Shown: piece after piece, positions 24,838 to 34,219 of the stretch
Position numbering within the stretch: position 1 is the first letter of the stretch
How the letters are laid out: every line of letters starts with the position of its first letter
Origin: Planctomycetota bacterium
GTDB lineage: Bacteria; Planctomycetota; UBA1135; UBA2386
NCBI GenBank assembly: GCA_020638695.1
Contig: JACKIB010000017.1
Location: 1 to 64,000, forward strand
Length of the DNA: 64,000 nt
Direction: 5' to 3'
Notes under the pieces: model-generated
What the model was told of the DNA's origin: nothing
Seen by the model: the letters and a program-made list of their open reading frames with translations, nothing else
The model's database searches: none
Program-made: the position numbers and the translations under genes

Positions 24838-25209
24838 ATGACGAACAAGCACGTGCTGTCGGTCGGACTCGCTCTCTTGGTGTTGTGCAGCTGCGGCACC
24901 AAACCCAAACCTGGCGGTGGCGGGTCAGGCGGTTCCGGCTCCGGCGCGTTGCCGAGCACTCAGTTCGAGTTCCAATTCGGAGTCGCTGGCGGCGTCATCC
25001 AGGGCACGGCGACCAACCGTGGGCGCGATACCGTGGGCCGCGCCGAGGTGCGGGTTTCGGTTCAGGATCGCAGCCGCCGGCACCTGGGGTCCAAGCAGCT
25101 GACGCTGGGTGGGCCGTTCCGACCCGGTGAGGCCACGAAGTTTCGGTTGGTCACCGGATTCGCTGCGGGGGCTCACGCGCAAATCCACGTAGTCCGTGGG
25201 TTCCGATAG
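24838..25209 (+). CDS. Small lipoprotein with a FxLYD-like beta domain
   Basis: The 123-residue protein starts at ATG 24838. A signal peptide (VGLALLVLCSC) ends at probable lipidated Cys19, followed by a Gly/Ser-rich tether (about 25-37). The rest reads FGVAGGVIQGTATNRG...VEVRVSVQD...LGGPFRPGEATKFRLV, the pattern of a small beta-sandwich like the bacterial FxLYD domain, in which 'tntG' and 'l.pGe...F' are conserved. It would sit in the periplasm or on the outer membrane. Function unknown. The 190-bp gap to the next stop (25210-25399) shows no gene. Confidence 0.72.
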   Translation: MTNKHVLSVGLALLVLCSCGTKPKPGGGGSGGSGSGALPSTQFEFQFGVAGGVIQGTATNRGRDTVGRAEVRVSVQDRSRRHLGSKQLTLGGPFRPGEATKFRLVTGFAAGAHAQIHVVRGFR

Positions 25210-25399
25210 CCTGGACCACCCGGAGAGCGAGTCGCCGCAATCGCACAAGGTCATCGCTGACCTCGGCACCGGACGGAACCCGCGCTCATCGAGTGGATGC
25301 ACCCTTCCTCCAGGCACCTCGTGGTGTTCCTCGTGCCAACAACGAAGCGGCACGTCATCGCCGGCGCGCCAGCAGGAGATCACCCACCGCAACTCCCGC

Positions 25400-27490
25400 T
25401 CACCGGCCGCACGGCCGCATCCCCGCCGGAATCACCGGAAACCGCTGCACACTGCCGGACCCCCACACCGCGAGTTCGCGTTGCGGGTCACCGACCGGCT
25501 CGACCTCGAGCACTCCGCGGGCGGCCTTGCGTGCGGTGCGCCAGTCGACCAGGGGCTCGAGGATCTCCACCCAGTCGCGAGGCTCCACGCTGCGGGACGT
25601 GTCGAAGCGCACCCACCAACCCAGGCGCGAGGTCCTACCCCGCGCCCCCGACGTGTCGGCGGCCCAGTCGACGCGCGCGCGGATGCAGAACTCGTTCGTC
25701 GCGATCACATCGCCGGTCGGGGTGTCGACGACGGCCATGTAGCCGTAGCGCGCATCGCGGTGGCAGACCACTTCGGCGTTGATGTGCTCCACGTACGTTC
25801 CGGCAGGATCCAGAAACCACGCGCCGGGGTCGCGGCTGTGGCGCTTGCGGCGCAGCCAGTCGATGGTCGCCTTGGGATCGCCGTCCAAGGCGAACTCGAC
25901 CACGGCGACGAACGGCCACGCCGCCCACACGGTGTTGGTGATGCGTTCCCCCTTGAAGTGCCGCACCGTGCCGCTGACCGGCCCCAACGCGAGCACCGGT
26001 TTGCCGCGGCGGAGCCCGAACCCCGACGTGTGCGCGGCCGCGCGTTGTCGGAGCGCCTTCTCCACCACCGCCACGTGGCGCGGGCGGACGAAACCGCGCG
26101 TGTAGACGAACAGCGCCGCGTGATGGGGCTTGCGGCCAGCGTGACGCTCGGCACCGGTCGTCGCCACTCCGACCGCATTGCCTCGACCCTCGGGTAGCCA
26201 GGTCTCAAAGCGCGCGATCAGTTCCCGGAGCTCGACCTGCCACACCTTGCGCACTGCCTCGTCCGCACCGACGCCTCGGGCGAGTAACCGCACGAGCGGT
26301 GCGAGCGCGCCCCGGGTTTCGATCAAGAACGCGACGAAAGCGGTGCCGGCGAGGTGCTCTTCGAGGTCGAGGTCGGACGTGTCCTGACCGATCAACCGGG
26401 CGATCGCCGGCAGCCGCCCGGCAGCGGCGAGATTGCGCGCTGCCGCCAGCCAATCGCCGGTGTCGAAAGTCAGCGGCCGCTGCGCGTGCTGCTGGAAGCA
26501 AAAGGAGTCGCTCACACCTCCGCGCGGGGTCACGGTCCCCGGTCGGTCGGCTGCGAGGCTCTCGAAGTAGTGCGCCAACCCGGCATCCAACCAACCATGC
26601 CCTCGCTCCCCGAGACACGTGGCCGGCTGGATGTTGGCCAACAGCAGGTGGGTGACGTTGTGCACGAGATTGCGGTGCAGCGCCGCGTCGTCGCGCAACA
26701 CTCCTGGGTCGTGGAGCACGGCGTAGCGCGGTGCCCCATCGTGGCTGCGCGTGCCGATGCCCTGCGGCACCAGACCGGTCACCCCCGCGCACACCCGGCG
26801 AAAGTCACGCGGATCCGCCAGGACGAACACGGCCAACCGTCCGTCGTCGGACCTGCCCGAGCCAGCGCGCGGCGCGACCGTCGTCGTTGCGGAGACGGAG
26901 CGGAAGTCTGCGGGTTGCAGCCCAAGCACCTTCACGAAGCGCGCCCGCGCCGCTTCGAGGCGCGCCGCGAACAGGTGCAGCTGACGGTGTGGATCGCTGG
27001 TCGGGCAGCTCGCGATCCGCGCCGGGGCGAAGATCAGGTCGAAGTGCTCGGTCGAGCAATGCAGCACCCCGGCCACCCGCCGAATCTTGCCGTCCGCGGC
27101 GCTGGCCAACGCCCTGCGCCGGGCAACCAACCACTGCGCCACCACCGTTCGGCGTGTCGCGAGGCGCGATACGGCGGCCGATCCCGCAGTCGAGCAGTCC
27201 CCACACTCGACGTCCACCGCGCCGCGGCACGTCGTGCACCCGGCTGCCACGCTGCAGCGCAGCACCACACCGTCCCGCTCGCTGGCACAGCGTGGACAGG
27301 GGACGAGGCCAGCCCCCGCACAACGACCGCACGGCTCCTGCGCGGCCAACACCGACCAGGCTATCAGTATCGGTACCGCGCCGCGAAGCACCCCGCACAC
27401 GACCTCCCACCAAACCCGTCGCAAACGCGAAGCACCCGATCTGGCCGACGCCGGCTTCACGGCCCCACAGCGCACCGTCCGCATCGGCAT
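25400..27490 (-). CDS. Secreted protein with zinc-ribbon-like N-terminus and a degenerate gluzincin (peptidase-like) domain
   Basis: The 696-residue protein has a hydrophobic export segment (about 35-50). It is followed by CGRCAGAGLVPCPRC and CTTCRGAVDVECGDC (54-99), paired CxxC knots like a DnaJ-type zinc domain. Residues 270-310 contain LVHNVTHLLL and GWLDAGLAHYFE. This is the layout of zinc peptidases (HExxH plus EGLAxYxE), but the catalytic Glu is Asn278 and the downstream Glu is Asp302. I therefore call it peptidase-like and probably inactive. The 350-residue C-terminal part is not recognised. The gene is 16 bp upstream of the SGNH hydrolase stop only in the sense of convergence-free spacing: both lie on the minus strand, with the SGNH gene first. 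Confidence 0.65.
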   Translation of the reverse strand: MPMRTVRCGAVKPASARSGASRLRRVWWEVVCGVLRGAVPILIAWSVLAAQEPCGRCAGAGLVPCPRCASERDGVVLRCSVAAGCTTCRGAVDVECGDCSTAGSAAVSRLATRRTVVAQWLVARRRALASAADGKIRRVAGVLHCSTEHFDLIFAPARIASCPTSDPHRQLHLFAARLEAARARFVKVLGLQPADFRSVSATTTVAPRAGSGRSDDGRLAVFVLADPRDFRRVCAGVTGLVPQGIGTRSHDGAPRYAVLHDPGVLRDDAALHRNLVHNVTHLLLANIQPATCLGERGHGWLDAGLAHYFESLAADRPGTVTPRGGVSDSFCFQQHAQRPLTFDTGDWLAAARNLAAAGRLPAIARLIGQDTSDLDLEEHLAGTAFVAFLIETRGALAPLVRLLARGVGADEAVRKVWQVELRELIARFETWLPEGRGNAVGVATTGAERHAGRKPHHAALFVYTRGFVRPRHVAVVEKALRQRAAAHTSGFGLRRGKPVLALGPVSGTVRHFKGERITNTVWAAWPFVAVVEFALDGDPKATIDWLRRKRHSRDPGAWFLDPAGTYVEHINAEVVCHRDARYGYMAVVDTPTGDVIATNEFCIRARVDWAADTSGARGRTSRLGWWVRFDTSRSVEPRDWVEILEPLVDWRTARKAARGVLEVEPVGDPQRELAVWGSGSVQRFPVIPAGMRPCGR

Positions 27491-27506
27491 GCCCCTCTCC
27501 CGGTGC

Positions 27507-28391
27507 CTACCGCACCTCCCGCCGCGGGGTCTGCTTCGCCCTGGTCAGCTCCCGGATTCGCGCATCGACGGCAGGCGCGAGCAGATCGGCGACCGAGACA
27601 CCGGACTCGCCGGCCACCTCCAGCAGCTTCCGGTACTGCGCCGCGGTCACCCGCGCATCGACCCGCAGCCCGCAGCTCGCGGGGATCGCGTCGAACGCGG
27701 CGCGGCAGCGGGCGAGCTGCGCTTCGTCCAACCCGAAGCCGCGCAGCACGCCGAGCGCCATCACGATGTTGCCGAGCGTGTTCATGTGCACCCCGTCGGT
27801 GGTCAACTGGTTGCCCTTCGGCTTGTGCAGGCCACTCAGCAGCGCCGCTTGCATCGCACCGTTGAGGTCCGCCAGCACGCAGCCCTTGTCCTTCGCCAGT
27901 TGGCACAAGAATGCGTTGTAGCCGGCGAGCTTCTTGTTCTGCTCGTTGTCCGCGTCCTCGTGGATCATCGTCGCGGTCAGGATCATCACCTTGATCCCCG
28001 CGGTCTGCGCGCGTTCGACGATCGCCGTGATGTTCTTTCGGTACTCGGGCAGCTCGACGCCGCGCTTGCCGTGCCAGACGTCGTTGACGCCGCAGCTCAA
28101 CGTCATCCAGTCGGGCTTCTTGGCCAGCACGTCGCGTTCGAGGCGAGCCAGCATCTGGTTGGACTTGTGCCCGCTGATGCCGGCCGGGATCAGCTCGACC
28201 TTCGTGCCGAGCAACGCGAGCCCACGCACCACCAGCCGGCAGTACCCCGCCGGCGCGCGTGCGCCGGCCTGGGTGATCGAGTCACCGAGGAAAGCGATCT
28301 TCTGGCCGCTGGCGATGGACAGCTGCTGGGCCGAAGCGGACGAGGCGACGAAGACGAGAGCGGCGGCGAAACGGAGCGGGAGGGACGACAT
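27507..28391 (-). CDS. Secreted SGNH/GDSL-family hydrolase
   Basis: The 294-residue protein has a signal peptide (FAAALVFVASSASAQ). The four SGNH blocks are in order: FLGDSIT with nucleophile Ser38, PAGISGHKSNQM (Gly), LSCGVNDVW (Asn) and TTDGVHMN with the Asp/His pair near 198-201. Such enzymes hydrolyse acyl or acetyl esters on lipids or polysaccharides; its position just downstream of a sulfatase suggests a carbohydrate-esterase role, which is inference. It lies 52 bp after the sulfatase stop on the same strand, so the two are likely co-transcribed. The C-terminal 90 residues are helical and extend the core fold. Confidence 0.88.
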   Translation of the reverse strand: MSSLPLRFAAALVFVASSASAQQLSIASGQKIAFLGDSITQAGARAPAGYCRLVVRGLALLGTKVELIPAGISGHKSNQMLARLERDVLAKKPDWMTLSCGVNDVWHGKRGVELPEYRKNITAIVERAQTAGIKVMILTATMIHEDADNEQNKKLAGYNAFLCQLAKDKGCVLADLNGAMQAALLSGLHKPKGNQLTTDGVHMNTLGNIVMALGVLRGFGLDEAQLARCRAAFDAIPASCGLRVDARVTAAQYRKLLEVAGESGVSVADLLAPAVDARIRELTRAKQTPRREVR

Positions 28392-28443
28392 GCAGCCACG
28401 ATAGATCCCTCCCGCGCAGGGCGCTACCGCATGCCAGGCCGCG

Positions 28444-30180
28444 TCACGGCCGGCGCACCCTGCGCTCGGGCAGCGCGGCGCGGAACGCGTCCTCCTGGGC
28501 TTGCCACTCCGCGGCCATCGCCCGCACCCGCTGCGGTTGCGCCGCGGCGAGATCGTGCGCTTCCGCCCGATCGACCGCCAGATCGAACAGCTGCGCCGGC
28601 TCGCCGCGCGCTACGACCCACTTGAGGTCACCGACGCGCAGCGCGCGGTGTCCGTCGTGCGACCACCACAAGGATTCCCGAGCGACCACACAGTCATCGG
28701 CGAACGCCGGCGAGAGGTCGCGACCGGGGCGCGGCGGAGCCATCGCGGTCGCCGGCGGCGAGCCACCGCACCGCGCGAGGATCGTCGGCACCAAATCGAC
28801 GACGTGACCCGGAGTGCGGCGCAGCGCACCACGCGCGGCGATCCCACCCGGCCAGTGCACGATCAACGGCGTCGCGATGCCGCCCTCGTGCACCCAGGTC
28901 TTGTGGCGGCGGAACGGCGTGTTCGCGGCCGACGACCAACCCGGACCAAGGCACAGGAACGAGCCCGCCGAGCCGGGCGCCGCGCGCGGATCGTGGCCAT
29001 CGCCGCGCACCATGATCTCGGCACTCGCCCCGTTGTCGGACAAGAACAGGATCAACGTGTCGTCGAACGCGCGCATGCGCCGCAGTTGCGTCAGGACGCG
29101 GCCGATCTCGCGATCCATCCGGTCGACCATCGCTGCATGCACCGCCATCTTGTCGGCTTGGAAGGCGCGCTGCGCATCGCCGAGCCGACTCCACGGCCGC
29201 GGTCGATTCACCTCCGCAGAGCCGAGCTTGCGCAATGCTTCGGGGAACGCGTACGGCGGCCCGACCTCGCGCTCGATCGGCGGCATGCGGCAGTCCAGCA
29301 AGCCGAGCGCCTTCTGCCGACCGAAGCGGGCCGACCGCACCTCGTCCCACCCGCTCGCGAAGGTCTGTCGGTAGCGCGCCACGTCCGCAGCCGGTGCCTG
29401 CAGCGGGAAGTGCGGCGCGGTGAAGGTGAGCAGACAGAAGAATGGTCGATCCGCGTGCGCTGCGGCGTGATCCTGCAAGAACGCGATCGCGCGGTCCGCG
29501 ATCGCCTGTGTCAGGTAGAAGCTCGGGTCCGCCACCGGCGCCAGACGCTCGCCGTCTTGGCTGTGCCGCCGCGGGCCGAAGTAGCGGTCGTGGTCGTCGA
29601 CTCGGTACGACCGGTCGAAGCCACACGCGTTCGGCCGTCCGTCGACGTGCCACTTGCCGGCCAGATACGACCGGTAGCCGAGCGGCCGCAGCATCTCGGG
29701 CAGCAAGCGCCCCCACGTCGGCCGCAGCCCACCGGCGCCGGAACGAACGCCTGGCAGCTTGTCGCGGCGCACCTGCTGGGCGTAGTAGCCGGTCAGCAGC
29801 GCGGCGCGCGTCGGCCAGCACCGGCCACAGTTGTAGAACTGCGTGAACCGCAACCCACCGGCAGCGAGCCGGTCGAGGTTCGGCGTCGAGATCTCGCCGC
29901 CGTAGCAGCCGAGGTCGGCGAAACCGAGGTCGTCGGCGAGGATCAACAAGACATTCGGCGCACGCCGCGCGAGCGGGGTGTGTCCGAAGTTCGTCGTGGA
30001 TGTCGGCGAGTGGTGCCGTTCGCCCGCGAGACGCCGCGACGACACGGCTTGTTGGTGGACGAGCTGAGGATCTGCGACGCCGCGAACGGGGCGTAGGGCC
30101 GGCGACGCTTGCGCCACCGAGGCCCCGACGCAACAAGGCCCCGAGAGAAGCAGGAGAGCGGCGCGAATCCGAATCGTCAT
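28444..30180 (-). CDS. Secreted sulfatase (arylsulfatase family)
   Basis: The 578-residue protein starts at ATG 30180 (MTIRIRAALLLL). A signal-like segment is followed by a 50-residue spacer, then NVLLILADDLGFADLG (76-91) with metal-binding Asp83/Asp84. CWPTRAALLTG at 121-131 is the sulfatase signature, where Cys121 would be converted to formylglycine. GKWHVDG, LSDNGAS and SLWWSHDGHRALRVGDLKWV are downstream family motifs. It would hydrolyse organic sulfate esters in the periplasm. The signature is the CxPxR type, so it needs a formylglycine-generating or anaerobic maturase elsewhere. The upstream 248-bp gap (30181-30428) contains no gene. Confidence 0.93.
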   Translation of the reverse strand: MTIRIRAALLLLSGPCCVGASVAQASPALRPVRGVADPQLVHQQAVSSRRLAGERHHSPTSTTNFGHTPLARRAPNVLLILADDLGFADLGCYGGEISTPNLDRLAAGGLRFTQFYNCGRCWPTRAALLTGYYAQQVRRDKLPGVRSGAGGLRPTWGRLLPEMLRPLGYRSYLAGKWHVDGRPNACGFDRSYRVDDHDRYFGPRRHSQDGERLAPVADPSFYLTQAIADRAIAFLQDHAAAHADRPFFCLLTFTAPHFPLQAPAADVARYRQTFASGWDEVRSARFGRQKALGLLDCRMPPIEREVGPPYAFPEALRKLGSAEVNRPRPWSRLGDAQRAFQADKMAVHAAMVDRMDREIGRVLTQLRRMRAFDDTLILFLSDNGASAEIMVRGDGHDPRAAPGSAGSFLCLGPGWSSAANTPFRRHKTWVHEGGIATPLIVHWPGGIAARGALRRTPGHVVDLVPTILARCGGSPPATAMAPPRPGRDLSPAFADDCVVARESLWWSHDGHRALRVGDLKWVVARGEPAQLFDLAVDRAEAHDLAAAQPQRVRAMAAEWQAQEDAFRAALPERRVRRP

Positions 30181-30428
30181 GGCTGCGGGGCCGGGCACGT
30201 GGCGCGGGTGTGCGATCGTACCCGGGCGCCCTCCGTCCCGACGAGATGCCCGGAAACCGCGAACACCACATCTCGCTCGATCGCCCGGATGCCGCGCGCA
30301 CCGGACGTTGGGGACGACGCTGCCATCGCGCCCACCACGGCACGTGCTCTCCCGAACCCGGCCCCGTGTCCGGACCACTCGCGACCCCGCGCGGGTCCTG
30401 ACCCGGACGCCGCACCGGGGAGTCCACA

Positions 30429-32186
30429 TCACTTGGCGTAGAGCCTGCCCGCGACGTACTGCCGGATCTTGTTGTTCGACTCCCCGGCCAACAGCCGTTC
30501 CAACGTGTCGCGTCCGGTCGGGTGCGCAGCCAGATTCTCGCCGAGCACGCGCGCCATCGCCAGCCGCGCCCGCGCGTCGCGCTCACCGGGGATCGCCGCC
30601 TCCACCGCGCGCAGGGTCTCGGGTGCGGGCACGCCCTGCTGCACCAACCCCTCGGCCAGGTGGCCGCGCACGAACGGGCTCGCCTCGCCCCGCAACGCGG
30701 TGACCAGCGCACCCGCGGTCCCCGGCATGCGGCCCAGCGCCTTGGCCGCCGCGCCGCGTTCTTGCGGACTGTCGGCTTGCAGGTGCCCCTGCACTTCGCT
30801 GGCGAACGACGCGTCGCCGGTGTTGCCCAGCGCGGTCAACACATTGACGCGCTCGACGTCGCTCGGCGCCGCGTGCAGCGCGTTCCGCAGCTGCTCGCCG
30901 AACGCCGCGTAGCGCGCATCGCCGGACCGGTGCAAGGAGTGGCCCACTCGGCCCAGCGCCAACATCGCGGTGTTGGCGAGTTCGGAGTCGGTGGCGCGCT
31001 GCGCCGCGGACTGCCACAGCGCGTCGCACGATGCATCGACCGGGTGCGCGACGCCGCCGAGGTCGATCACCGCGCGCAGCCGGTTGGCTGCAGCCTGTTG
31101 TGGATCTCCGAGGATTCGCACCAATGCACCCTGCGCCCGCTCGTGGCCACTGAGCTTGAGTGCGTGGATCAGGGTGGCGGCGGTGCGGTCGGCGCGGCCC
31201 TCGGCACGGATCAGCTCCGGGAACAGATCGGCGAGCTCCGGACATTCGTCGAGCAGCGCGCGGATCGCCATCAGACGGTTGCCGAGCTTGCCGGTACGGT
31301 CCAGCTCGTCGATCAGCGCCAGCAGGCGCGCGCGGTCCTCGGCAGTCGCCGAACGTTGGCGGGATCGGATCATGGTCTCCTTTGTGTGCTGTGCAGTCTG
31401 CGCGGCGCGCGCGAGGCGCGTCGCCGGCGGGTCGGCCCACAACGGTGCGATACCGGCACGCTCCAGCCGCGCATGGGTCTTCACGGTGATGCGCTGGCCG
31501 TCGGGCCCGCGCGCTGTCTGGGTCTCGTCCGCCGTGCACGTGGCGAGCCAGCATTCGCGATCCGGCAGCGCGGAGGTCGAGGACGCGAGCACCTTCACGT
31601 CGCCGGACAAGTACTCGACTCGCGCCTTGCGCAGGTGAGCGCCGACCTGCCGATAGACGGCGCGGAACCGCCCCTGCGCGTCCGCTTCCTCGGTAGTCCA
31701 CGAGTCGCCCGTTCCACTCGGAACCACGATCTGGAACAGCGACAGGAGCGCGCGCAGCCGCTCGGTGTGCGCCTGGTCGAGCGACTTCGGGAAATCGAAG
31801 GACACCAGGCGGCCGCTGCGCTCCGCGCGGGTGGTGAAGAAGGTCTCGAGCAGCGGGTCGGGACAGGGCGCACCATCGACGGCCTGGACGATGTCGGCCA
31901 ACTGCCAGCCGAGCTCCAGACCCTCATCCGTGTCGCGAAACACCTGCAGGTGCAAGCGGCCGGTCAGCCGGTGCCGGTAGCGCGCCTCCGCGCGGCCGGC
32001 GACTTCCACCGCGGAGTCGACCTCCACCGTGTAGGCGTGCCGGGTAGCACCGTCCCACGCCAGCGCGACCCGCGCCGCCGGGGTCGGCACCTCGACGAGC
32101 GCCGGAGTGCCGCGGCTGGCGAACAAGGTGAGCGCCGCGCCCGCGGCGGCCAGCGAGAGCAGAACGGCGTTGCGTGCGGTGGTCAT
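30429..32186 (-). CDS. HEAT-repeat protein with a vitellogenin-like N-terminal half
   Basis: The 585-residue protein (ATG 32186) has an N-terminal export or anchor helix (8-25). The first 300 residues are beta-rich with the run YTVEVDSAVEV...RLTGRLHLQVF...LELGWQLADI...SFDFPKSL. This is the style of the large lipid-transfer (vitellogenin-N) fold, which I suggest only tentatively. From about 300 on, alpha-alpha HEAT or Armadillo repeats follow (AVIDLGGVAHP, MLALGRVGHSLH, VLTALGNTGDASF, AAKALGRMPGT). It follows the CARDB lipoprotein by 32 bp on the same strand, so the two form a unit. The pairing of a lipid-transfer-like chain and an outer lipoprotein suggests an envelope role. Confidence 0.6.
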   Translation of the reverse strand: MTTARNAVLLSLAAAGAALTLFASRGTPALVEVPTPAARVALAWDGATRHAYTVEVDSAVEVAGRAEARYRHRLTGRLHLQVFRDTDEGLELGWQLADIVQAVDGAPCPDPLLETFFTTRAERSGRLVSFDFPKSLDQAHTERLRALLSLFQIVVPSGTGDSWTTEEADAQGRFRAVYRQVGAHLRKARVEYLSGDVKVLASSTSALPDRECWLATCTADETQTARGPDGQRITVKTHARLERAGIAPLWADPPATRLARAAQTAQHTKETMIRSRQRSATAEDRARLLALIDELDRTGKLGNRLMAIRALLDECPELADLFPELIRAEGRADRTAATLIHALKLSGHERAQGALVRILGDPQQAAANRLRAVIDLGGVAHPVDASCDALWQSAAQRATDSELANTAMLALGRVGHSLHRSGDARYAAFGEQLRNALHAAPSDVERVNVLTALGNTGDASFASEVQGHLQADSPQERGAAAKALGRMPGTAGALVTALRGEASPFVRGHLAEGLVQQGVPAPETLRAVEAAIPGERDARARLAMARVLGENLAAHPTGRDTLERLLAGESNNKIRQYVAGRLYAK

Positions 32187-32218
32187 GGCGTGGTCCTCGC
32201 TGGGGCGTCCGGATCGGG

Positions 32219-34042
32219 CTACTGGCAGTTCAGCAGTGCGGTGGTCGTGCTCGATTCGTTGAGCAGCACGTCCTGCTTCTGGAAGGTCTGGAACTTGACC
32301 AGGGTCTTCTCGGCGTGGTGCCACTGGATCCCGCACGGGATGCGGCCGAGGAACGTGCTGCACCACTTGACACCCGGGTAGTCGGCAAACAGGTAGAGCC
32401 GACCGTTCGGGCCGGTCAGGGTGTTGGTCACCGTCATCCGCAACGTCGAGCGGATCGCGGTGCCTCCATTCAGCAGGATCACCTCGCCGAAGCTGACCTT
32501 GTTCTCGTAGTCGTCGCGGATCAGGCTCATCTCGCCCTTCACTCCGCCCTTGACCACGCCGAGGTAGACCACCGCGGAGGCGTGCGCCGACAACTCGGCA
32601 TACGGCGTCCCGGCGAGGCTCATGTTGCCGGAGTCCATCTCGAAGGTCAGCTTGTAGCCGAGCTCGCCCTGTGCGCCGGTGGTGAACACGATCGGCACCG
32701 GACCGCAGAAGATGGTCGACTTGGCCTCGATCGATTCCACCTTCTTGAACGGCGTGTCGGTGTAGGTGTAGGTCGGGTCGACCGAGGCGCGCTGGTACAC
32801 CGTCAACCCGAGCACATCGACGTCGATGTGGAACTGGGTGTCCTTGGGGCGGTGCGGCGCGAGCTGCCCGTATGCCTCGCCGCGGAAGAAGTCGATCCGC
32901 TTCTTGAACAGCGTCACCGGCAGCGCGCCGCGCGCCTCGGCCACCGCGCCGCGGTCATCGAGGTAGGCGCCGCCGTGGAACTCGACGCCGGCCGCGACGA
33001 TGTCGTTGTGCCACGACTTGGTGAAGTCCTGCTCGTACTTGAAGCATGCCTTGCTCGGCAGCGTGGCCGGATCGATCAGCACCAGCGGCAGCTCGACCAC
33101 GTCGTCGTCACGCTGGTTGATGCGTCGCACGCCGTTCTCCCACTCGGCGATCGAGTGGCCGACGTTGAGGGTCACCCGCAGGGTGAACTGCCGCTGTCCG
33201 GCGACCACCAGCGGCAGCAGCTTGGCCAGCACCGCGTCCGGCACGTGCAGGTCGATGTGCACCGAGTTCGGTTGTCCGGCGATCAAGTCGGCGTAGAAGG
33301 TGTTCGCGTAGTTGGTCTGGCTCTCGCGCCAGATCTCCAGCGGAAGCGTGGTCTGTCCGTTCACCACTTCGACCTTGATCGACACCGCCTTGTAGTCCTT
33401 CGACCCCGTAACCTGGCACACCACGGTCAGTCCACCGTGATGCTCGGGCACGTCCTTGAAGTTCGCGACCGCGGCGCGCACGCGGTTGGGCGTCAGCACC
33501 ATCGCCAGGTCGTCCAGCGTCACCGACTCGACGGTGAAGTCCGGCGTGTCGATGTTGTCGTGGTTGACGGCGATGACGATGTCGGGGCTGTTCTCCGGCG
33601 GCACGTTGTCGTCTTCGTTCGACTCGGCGATCTGATCGAGCGGGTCGACGCGGGTGGTCAGGTACCAGTCGCCGCGCGGCGCGACCTCCTTGGGGATGAT
33701 GATCGTGCGCGGGTAGACCTTGGTGCCGGCGGCGACCTCGGGCAGGACGTCGGTCGCGACCAGGAACTGCCGCGGCTCCGGCACCTTGTCGTCGAGGTCC
33801 TGCTTGTGGATCACGTAGTAGGAGATCGAGACGTTCTGCACGGTGGTGGCCGAGGTCAGGGTCGTCTCGATGTCCAGCTCGTGCGCCGAGGTCGGGTCGG
33901 GTGAAGTGACCTGCAGCGCCGCGACCTGCAGGTTGGGCGGAGTCACCGGGGCAGGGGCACTGCCCCCTCCACCACCGGAGCAGGCGGCGAGTGCGAAGCC
34001 GAGGGTCGAAAGGAAGGCGGTGCGGAGGATTGCAGGACTCAT
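32219..34042 (-). CDS. Large lipoprotein with a CARDB-like domain
   Basis: The 607-residue protein starts at ATG 34042; FALAACSGGGGG gives lipobox Cys21 with a Gly tether. The first 150 residues resemble a CARDB beta-sandwich (LQVAALQVTSPDPTSAHELDIETTLTSA... DQIAESNEDDNVPPE), a fold that often occurs in secreted and surface proteins. A second similar unit lies around 160-310 (PDFTVESVTLDD... SIAEWENGVRRINQRDDD). The remaining 300 residues are beta-rich, with a C-terminal Cys-containing segment. It is the first gene of a pair with the HEAT protein. Function unknown; it is likely surface-exposed. Confidence 0.7.
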   Translation of the reverse strand: MSPAILRTAFLSTLGFALAACSGGGGGSAPAPVTPPNLQVAALQVTSPDPTSAHELDIETTLTSATTVQNVSISYYVIHKQDLDDKVPEPRQFLVATDVLPEVAAGTKVYPRTIIIPKEVAPRGDWYLTTRVDPLDQIAESNEDDNVPPENSPDIVIAVNHDNIDTPDFTVESVTLDDLAMVLTPNRVRAAVANFKDVPEHHGGLTVVCQVTGSKDYKAVSIKVEVVNGQTTLPLEIWRESQTNYANTFYADLIAGQPNSVHIDLHVPDAVLAKLLPLVVAGQRQFTLRVTLNVGHSIAEWENGVRRINQRDDDVVELPLVLIDPATLPSKACFKYEQDFTKSWHNDIVAAGVEFHGGAYLDDRGAVAEARGALPVTLFKKRIDFFRGEAYGQLAPHRPKDTQFHIDVDVLGLTVYQRASVDPTYTYTDTPFKKVESIEAKSTIFCGPVPIVFTTGAQGELGYKLTFEMDSGNMSLAGTPYAELSAHASAVVYLGVVKGGVKGEMSLIRDDYENKVSFGEVILLNGGTAIRSTLRMTVTNTLTGPNGRLYLFADYPGVKWCSTFLGRIPCGIQWHHAEKTLVKFQTFQKQDVLLNESSTTTALLNCQ

Positions 34043-34219
34043 GGCGGTTCTCGTGGAGTGCGTTCACCGGGAGAAGCGGGAGCCGGGAGCGAGTGGAACC
34101 GCGGGCGCATCGAAATCCGTGGGGCGGCGCGCAGCGCCGGTGCCACCGGCGCTTCCAGGGCGCGCGGCATGCGCCGGGCCACCCGCCGCGGGCCTCCGGC
34201 CGATGGTTCCCGGGGCTCG

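Noticed and set aside
28501..30096. Long plus-strand frame opposite the sulfatase
   Set aside because: It is antisense to a gene with full sulfatase motifs and has shadow composition.
30383..30397. GACCC...GGGTC hairpin as a terminator after the HEAT gene
   Set aside because: Stem of only five pairs and no T-tract; such palindromes are expected by chance at this GC.
32174..33904. Plus-strand frame of 576 codons opposite the CARDB lipoprotein
   Set aside because: Its composition is His/Arg/Val-rich antisense, and the minus strand has a signal peptide and CARDB pattern.
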